This document shows positions 7,528 to 10,528 of a stretch of DNA of 10,528 nt, piece by piece. The stretch spans positions 1 through 10,528 of the forward strand of contig JBBQWB010000102.1 of NCBI GenBank assembly GCA_038210985.1. The letters run 5' to 3'. The DNA comes from JAQUGA01 sp038210985 (GTDB lineage Bacteria; Bacteroidota; Bacteroidia; Bacteroidales; WCHB1-69). Under the pieces are notes generated by a model that was given only the letters and a program-made list of their open reading frames with translations, did no database searches and had not been told where the DNA came from. The first letter of the stretch is position 1. The number at the start of each line of letters is the position of its first letter. A program made the translations under genes and the position numbers.

Positions 7528-7619
7528 TCCCGATTAATATTTTGTTGAATTTCAACGCCTTTCATCTTTATGCTTAGTGTCTAAAATAGCGTTGAAAACA
7601 TACAAAATCTAAATCGGGA
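7528..7619. repeat. Ladder-type hairpin element, copy 1
   Basis: Three perfect helices are stacked with symmetric loops: TCCCGATT 7528-7535 with 7612-7619 (8 bp), ATTTTGT 7539-7545 with 7602-7608 (7 bp), and TTTCAACGC 7550-7558 with 7589-7597 (9 bp). The loops are 3x3 and 4x4, and the apical loop is 30 bases. On the minus strand, bases 7593-7617 match an arm of the element at 8151-8381 at 23 of 25 positions, so the two are related copies. It lies in the 470-base gap between the divergent sigma operon and ppnP. In the minus direction it would fall in a long sigma-operon leader. No transposase is nearby. Confidence 0.7.
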
Positions 7620-7807
7620 CTACGAAAAATCTTACTCGCCTCAACAAATCTAATTTTTATAAGCCCCCTAATTAAAATTCAAAATACAATTTAGAACTTC
7701 AATAACATAGAAATACAATTGAATGAGTTTTATTTTTGTTGCAAAGTATAAAAAAAAATTGTTAAAGTCAGAAAACAAGTTCAGTATTAGCGAAATTGTC
7801 AAAAATA
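7620..7807. other. Non-coding gap between hairpin and ppnP promoter
   Basis: No gene is visible on either strand. A minus-strand TAGATTTG (complement of 7645-7652) fits the -7 consensus for the sigma operon, but it would give a roughly 250-base leader and lacks a correctly spaced -33 box, so it is only a weak candidate. ATTTTGAA (7513-7520) and TTCAAAAT (7678-7685) form a distant 8-bp inverted pair that may be chance. Confidence 0.35.
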
Positions 7808-7838
7808 CTTGGAAGTTAAATTGAAAATGCTATTTTTG
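7808..7838 (+). promoter_or_regulatory. Putative ppnP promoter (-33/-7)
   Basis: CTTG at 7808-7811, a 19-base spacer, then TATTTTTG at 7831-7838 match the Bacteroidota primary promoter pattern TTTG-N19-TAnnTTTG with one deviation in the -33 box. The -7 box ends 22 bases before the ppnP ATG, implying a leader of roughly 15 bases with no room for a structured 5' region. This is the best-formed promoter in the window. Confidence 0.62.
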
Positions 7839-7860
7839 CAATAAACTAAAAAAGGTAATT

Positions 7861-8142
7861 ATGTTTAATGTAAATCAGTATTTCGACGGAAAAGTTGCAT
7901 CCTTGGCATATTCTACCCCAGAAGGTCCAGCAACAATTGGTGTTATGGAAAAAGGCGAGTATGAATTTGGCACTAGCAATGTTGAATATATGACCGTTAT
8001 AAGTGGCGTTATGGATGTTATGTTGCCAGGAGAATCCCAATGGAAAAGTTATAATGAGTTTGAAACATTTATCGTTCCTAAAGACGTGAAATTCAAAGTT
8101 AGAATGGCTACAGATGTTGCTTATCGTTGTTATTACCGCTAA
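7861..8142 (+). CDS. ppnP: Pyrimidine/purine nucleoside phosphorylase
   Basis: A 93-residue protein matching the YaiE/PpnP (DUF1255) family over its full length. The conserved order is visible: N-terminal YFDGKVASLAYS, then ATIGVMEKGEYEFGT, EYMTVISGVMDVMLPG near residues 42-57, FIVPKDVKFKV near 70-80, and a YRCYYR end. The family is a compact single-domain cupin whose E. coli member splits several purine and pyrimidine nucleosides with phosphate into base and ribose-1-phosphate, a cytoplasmic salvage step. Start ATG at 7861 follows AAAGGTAATT, in which AAAGG could be a weak ribosome-binding site. It is a single-gene unit with its own promoter, bracketed by two related hairpin repeats (7528-7619 and 8151-8381). 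Confidence 0.93.
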   Translation: MFNVNQYFDGKVASLAYSTPEGPATIGVMEKGEYEFGTSNVEYMTVISGVMDVMLPGESQWKSYNEFETFIVPKDVKFKVRMATDVAYRCYYR

Positions 8143-8150
8143 ATAGTCCT

Positions 8151-8381
8151 TGCAAGAAAACTCAGTGTTTGATAAGAAAACGTCAAATTTGAGGCTTTCG
8201 CAACAACGAATTTAGCGAGTTCCGAATTAGATTTTGTACGTTTTCATTTGCTTTCACCCTTGAGGGCTGGGGCAAAAAAAGAAATGAAAACCAACAAAAT
8301 CTTGGTCGGAATGACCTAAATTCGTTGCAAGTATAACAGCTTGTCCGACCTTTGGCGGAAAGAAGTTGGCGTTTTCTTGCA
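8151..8381. repeat. Ladder-type hairpin element, copy 2 (about 230 bp)
   Basis: This imperfect palindrome is built of perfect short helices. The outer edge TGCAAGAAAAC (8151-8161) pairs with GTTTTCTTGCA (8371-8381); alternatively 8174-8186 pairs with 8366-8378 (13 bp, one wobble). Inward come 8195-8201 with 8355-8362, CAACGAATTTAG 8204-8215 with 8316-8327, TTCCGA 8220-8225 with 8306-8311, GATTTTGT 8230-8237 with 8294-8301, and TTTTCATTT 8241-8249 with 8282-8290. Symmetric 4x4, 4x4 and 3x3 loops separate the inner helices. The apical loop is C- then G-rich. The right arm carries about 25 unpaired extra bases (8328-8354). It has no coding capacity of its own. It starts eight bases after the ppnP stop and ends 11 bases before the lysE remnant. 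Confidence 0.75.
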
Positions 8382-8392
8382 GACACTATATA

Positions 8393-8824
8393 ATGATGGG
8401 TTCAGTTTTCGGATTAACCGCCGGAATGTCACCTGAGCCGCTTTTAAAATTAGTGATAAGCGAAACTTTAAAGCATAACCGAAGCGAAGGAATTAAAGTT
8501 TCGCTATCTCCTTTATTTACTGACCAAAAAGGGATTATTGCCAATTTTTTAAATCCTCATCCATATGTTTTTTGGCTAACTATAGGAACACCAATCGCTT
8601 TTAAAGCATACGAAACAGGTTTATCAACTGCTATTCTTTACTTTCTTTCATTTTATGTTTTTCTAATCGGTTCAAAAATTGGAATTGCATTAATCGTCGA
8701 AAAATCAAAATCATTTTTGAAAAACAATGCATACGTTTGGATAATGCGATTTTTGGGAGCAACACTCATTGTTTTTGCAGCCATAATGTTTTACGATGGT
8801 TTCAAGATAATACAAAACATTTGA
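8393..8824 (+). pseudogene. Truncated LysE-family exporter remnant
   Basis: The 143-codon frame from the ATG at 8393 keeps recognisable LysE/RhtB-family blocks: VFGLTAGMSPEPLLKLVISETLKH at the N-terminus, KVSLSPLFTD, then KGIIANFLNPHPYVFWLTIG and a C-terminal YVFLIGSKIGIALIVEKSKSF with a last helix and YDGFKII. Family members are about 200 residues with six helices and export amino acids or similar solutes. Here SPLFTD (ending 8524) runs almost directly into KGIIANF (from 8528), so roughly 60-70 residues covering helices 2-3 are missing in frame. The first few residues before GSVFGL are also replaced or lost next to the repeat that ends at 8381, and the signature SPGP reads SPEP. The frame can be extended upstream to a TTG at 8366 only by reading through repeat sequence. 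It is most likely non-functional; a shortened functional protein is less likely. Confidence 0.68.
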
Positions 8825-8871
8825 TTACAAGAAGAAAAGGTGAAAGTTTAAAATGCTTATTGGTTATAAAT

Positions 8872-9441
8872 TCAAGCACTCAATATTTTGTCGATTACTT
8901 TAGGCAAATGTTCATATTCGAGTTCGTGAATTCGAGAAGATAAAGTTTCAATCGTATCCTCTTTATTTACTTTACACTTTGCTTGAAGCAAAATATTTCC
9001 TTTGTCGTAATCTTCATTTACATAATGGATGGTAATTCCAGTTTCGGTTTCGTGGTTTTCGATAACCGATTTATGAACGTTGCTGCCATACATACCTTTT
9101 CCGCCATATTTGGGAAGCAGGGCAGGATGGAGGTTGATAATTTGTTTTGGAAATTCAGAAATAAAAGATTTTGGAATAAGCCATAAAAAACCGGCAAGAA
9201 CAATTAAATCGGGATTCAGTGTTTTAATTTCCTGCAAAACAATTTGATTATCATTAAATTCTGTTCTGGAAAAAATTCTGCAAGGAATATTTTCCAATTT
9301 TGCTCTTTTAATAACGTATGCTTCGGGATTATTGCAAAAAATGGCTACAATTTGAACTTTGGGTTGAGGTTTAAAGAAATCTATAATACGTTGAGCATTA
9401 GAGCCATTTCCGCTAGCAAAAATTACGATTTTCTGAATCAT
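8872..9441 (-). CDS. purN: Phosphoribosylglycinamide formyltransferase
   Basis: A 189-residue GAR transformylase. It transfers the formyl group of 10-formyltetrahydrofolate to glycinamide ribonucleotide, the third step of purine synthesis in the cytoplasm. It has the phosphate-binding loop ASGNGSN (residues 9-15), NPDLIVLAGFLWLIP (76-90), the catalytic INLHPALLPKYGG with Asn103 and His105, and VNEDYDKGNI with the catalytic Asp146. Length is normal for the family. The frame extends eight residues further to an ATG at 9465, but a -7 promoter box (9463-9470) overlaps that codon, so the ATG at 9441, giving MIQKIVIFAS, is preferred. It is a single-gene unit, convergent with the lysE remnant and divergent from acpP. 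Confidence 0.94.
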   Translation of the reverse strand: MIQKIVIFASGNGSNAQRIIDFFKPQPKVQIVAIFCNNPEAYVIKRAKLENIPCRIFSRTEFNDNQIVLQEIKTLNPDLIVLAGFLWLIPKSFISEFPKQIINLHPALLPKYGGKGMYGSNVHKSVIENHETETGITIHYVNEDYDKGNILLQAKCKVNKEDTIETLSSRIHELEYEHLPKVIDKILSA

Positions 9442-9462
9442 TTTAAGATAGTTATTTTCAAG

Positions 9463-9495
9463 CAAAGATAATCAAATTTCTTTTTTATAATCAAA
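9463..9495 (-). promoter_or_regulatory. Putative purN promoter
   Basis: On the minus strand, TTTG (complement of 9492-9495), a 21-base spacer and TATCTTTG (complement of 9463-9470) match the Bacteroidota TTTG / TAnnTTTG pattern. Transcription starting about seven bases beyond the -7 box would exclude the upstream ATG at 9465 and supports the purN start at 9441. Confidence 0.5.
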
Positions 9496-9739
9496 GATGT
9501 AAAGTGCTGAAAAACAGATGCGTAATTTTTTGATTTTGAATTATAGAAGATTAAAAAATGCAATTTTTGAGATATTTATCACATAAAACTGTTCGTGTTA
9601 TTTTGTTTTCATACTGTAATTAAGCACAAATCAGAGTGATTTTAATAAATTTTAACAATTGTATTTGTTTGAAAATAAACTGTTTACTATCATAAAAACG
9701 TAAAATTGCAAAATTAAGGATGAAGTAATAAAAAAAGAT
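9496..9739. other. Non-coding divergent region between purN and acpP
   Basis: AT-rich spacer in the 332-base gap between the divergent purN and acpP starts. I see no ORF with coding character, RNA gene or strong hairpin in it. Operators for fatty-acid or purine control could lie here, but no recognisable binding motif stands out. Confidence 0.4.
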
Positions 9740-9747
9740 TAATTTTG
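9740..9747 (+). promoter_or_regulatory. Putative -7 box for acpP-fabF
   Basis: TAATTTTG matches TAnnTTTG and ends 26 bases before the acpP ATG. A clear -33 TTTG is not present at the usual spacing. Confidence 0.45.
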
Positions 9748-9773
9748 CAGAGTCAAATAAAAAAACAAAAATT

Positions 9774-10010
9774 ATGTCTGAAATTGCAGAAAAAGTTAAA
9801 GCTATCATCGTTGATAAATTAGGCGTTGATGAAAATGAAGTTGTACCTGAAGCAAGTTTTACTAATGATTTAGGTGCAGATTCTTTAGACACTGTGGAAT
9901 TAATTATGGAATTTGAAAAAGAATTCAATATTGCTATTCCAGATGATCAAGCCGAAAAAATTTCTACTGTAGGTGATGCTATTACCTATATCGAGAACAA
10001 TGCAAATTAA
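9774..10010 (+). CDS. acpP: Acyl carrier protein
   Basis: A 78-residue acidic protein of canonical ACP length. It carries growing acyl chains on a 4'-phosphopantetheine arm attached to Ser37 in the GADSLD motif (residues 34-39), flanked by the expected FTNDLGADSLDTVELIMEFEKEF helix II region and IPDDQAEKISTVGDAI before helix IV. It is cytoplasmic and the shared substrate carrier for fatty-acid synthesis. Start ATG at 9774 gives MSEIAEKVKAIIVDKLGV, the usual N-terminus. The fabF gene begins 30 bases after its stop, the common acpP-fabF arrangement, so both are probably transcribed from the box at 9740-9747. Confidence 0.97.
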   Translation: MSEIAEKVKAIIVDKLGVDENEVVPEASFTNDLGADSLDTVELIMEFEKEFNIAIPDDQAEKISTVGDAITYIENNAN

Positions 10011-10040
10011 TTTTATTTAGTAACAAACACTTTTTCCTTA

Positions 10041-10528
10041 ATGGAGCTAAAAAGAGTTGTTGTTACCGGTTTAGGAGCCCTTACCCCGATTGGAAATACC
10101 GTTGAAGAATATTGGAACGGATTGAAAAACGGGGTTAGTGGTGCCGCTGGTATCACGCGTTTTGATGCCACGCAGTTCAAAACGCATTTCGCATGTGAAG
10201 TTAAAAACTTTGACCCTTCTCAGCATTTCGACCGCAAAGAAGCTAGAAAATTAGATTTGTTTACACAATATGCTTTGGTTGTTGCCGAGCAAGCTGTTTT
10301 AGACTCAAAAGTTAATCTCGAATCTGTCGATTTAGATAGAATTGGAGTTATTTGGGGAACTGGTATTGGAGGGTTTACTACTTTTATTGATGAAATATCA
10401 TCGTATGTTAGTGGCGGAAATATCCCTCGTTTTAATCCATTTTTCATTCCTAAAGTAATAGGTGATATTGCCGCTGGTCATATCTCTATGAAATTTGGTT
10501 TCGCAGGTCCTAACTATGTTACTACTTC
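10041..10528 (+). CDS. fabF: Beta-ketoacyl-ACP synthase II (5' part)
   Basis: The N-terminal 162 codons of KAS II, which condenses malonyl-ACP with acyl-ACP to lengthen fatty acids. It opens MELKRVVVTGLGALTPIGNTVEEYW, followed by the family blocks ITRFDATQFKTHFACEV, DRKEARKLDLFTQYA, RIGVIWGTGIGG and NPFFIPKVIGDIAAGHISM. The window ends within FAGPNYVTT, one or two residues before the expected active-site Cys (TSACA), so the catalytic Cys-His-His set cannot be checked. Full-length family members are about 415 residues; the truncation is only the window edge. It lies 30 bases downstream of acpP, its acyl-carrier partner. Confidence 0.96.
   Translation, partial: MELKRVVVTGLGALTPIGNTVEEYWNGLKNGVSGAAGITRFDATQFKTHFACEVKNFDPSQHFDRKEARKLDLFTQYALVVAEQAVLDSKVNLESVDLDRIGVIWGTGIGGFTTFIDEISSYVSGGNIPRFNPFFIPKVIGDIAAGHISMKFGFAGPNYVTT

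Noticed and set aside
7501..8381. CRISPR array or composite transposon formed by the two repeats
   Set aside because: There are only two unequal palindromic copies, no regular spacers and no transposase or cas gene. ppnP between them is a normal housekeeping gene with its own promoter.
8183..8386. 67-codon minus-strand ORF inside the large hairpin repeat
   Set aside because: It lies entirely within palindromic repeat DNA, and its sequence is dictated by the arms. It has no recognisable domain or ribosome-binding site.
8366..8392. Upstream TTG start for the lysE remnant
   Set aside because: The first nine codons would be read mostly from the right arm of the repeat and do not resemble a LysE N-terminus.
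9442..9465. Eight-residue N-terminal extension of purN
   Set aside because: A -7 promoter box overlaps the upstream ATG, and the family N-terminus fits the downstream ATG at 9441.
10220..10447. 75-codon minus-strand ORF opposite fabF
   Set aside because: The plus strand encodes unmistakable fabF blocks here, so the minus frame is a shadow.

Overview
The window looks like the chromosome of a low-GC Bacteroidota bacterium. The evidence is a TonB-dependent receptor with an N-terminal carboxypeptidase-like domain, a FucP/GluP-type sugar transporter, an ECF sigma factor with a one-TM partner, sparse Shine-Dalgarno sequences, and Bacteroidota-type -7 promoter boxes (TAnnTTTG) about 21-26 nt before four of the genes. 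No rRNA, tRNA, CRISPR array or transposase gene was seen.

Layout: 1-523 is AT-rich non-coding DNA with a 112-nt inverted repeat at the left edge. 524-1864 encodes a sugar/H+ symporter-like MFS protein. 1916-5043 is a plus-strand module that appears devoted to a soft heavy metal, probably copper: a Cys/His-rich membrane-anchored small protein, a TonB-dependent receptor with a Cys-Cys pair in its plug, and an exported HMA-domain metal carrier. A strong stem-loop separates it from a convergent minus-strand operon (7390 down to 5234) for an ECF sigma factor, an anti-sigma-like membrane protein and an exported barrel-like protein. Then come ppnP (nucleoside phosphorylase, +), a damaged LysE-family exporter (+), purN (-), and the fatty-acid synthesis pair acpP-fabF (+), with fabF running off the window just before its catalytic cysteine.

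The most unusual non-coding content is a pair of related hairpin-forming elements flanking ppnP (7528-7619 and 8151-8381). Each is a ladder of short perfect helices separated by symmetric mismatched loops. Two of the loops fall at homologous places in both copies, and one arm is shared at 23 of 25 positions. The larger copy ends a few bases before the lysE remnant, which has also lost an internal block in frame. A 35-codon ORF ends two bases before the TTG start of the sigma factor and may couple its translation. The metal module is the best candidate for an under-described protein system. The hairpin family is the best candidate for an undescribed DNA or RNA element.
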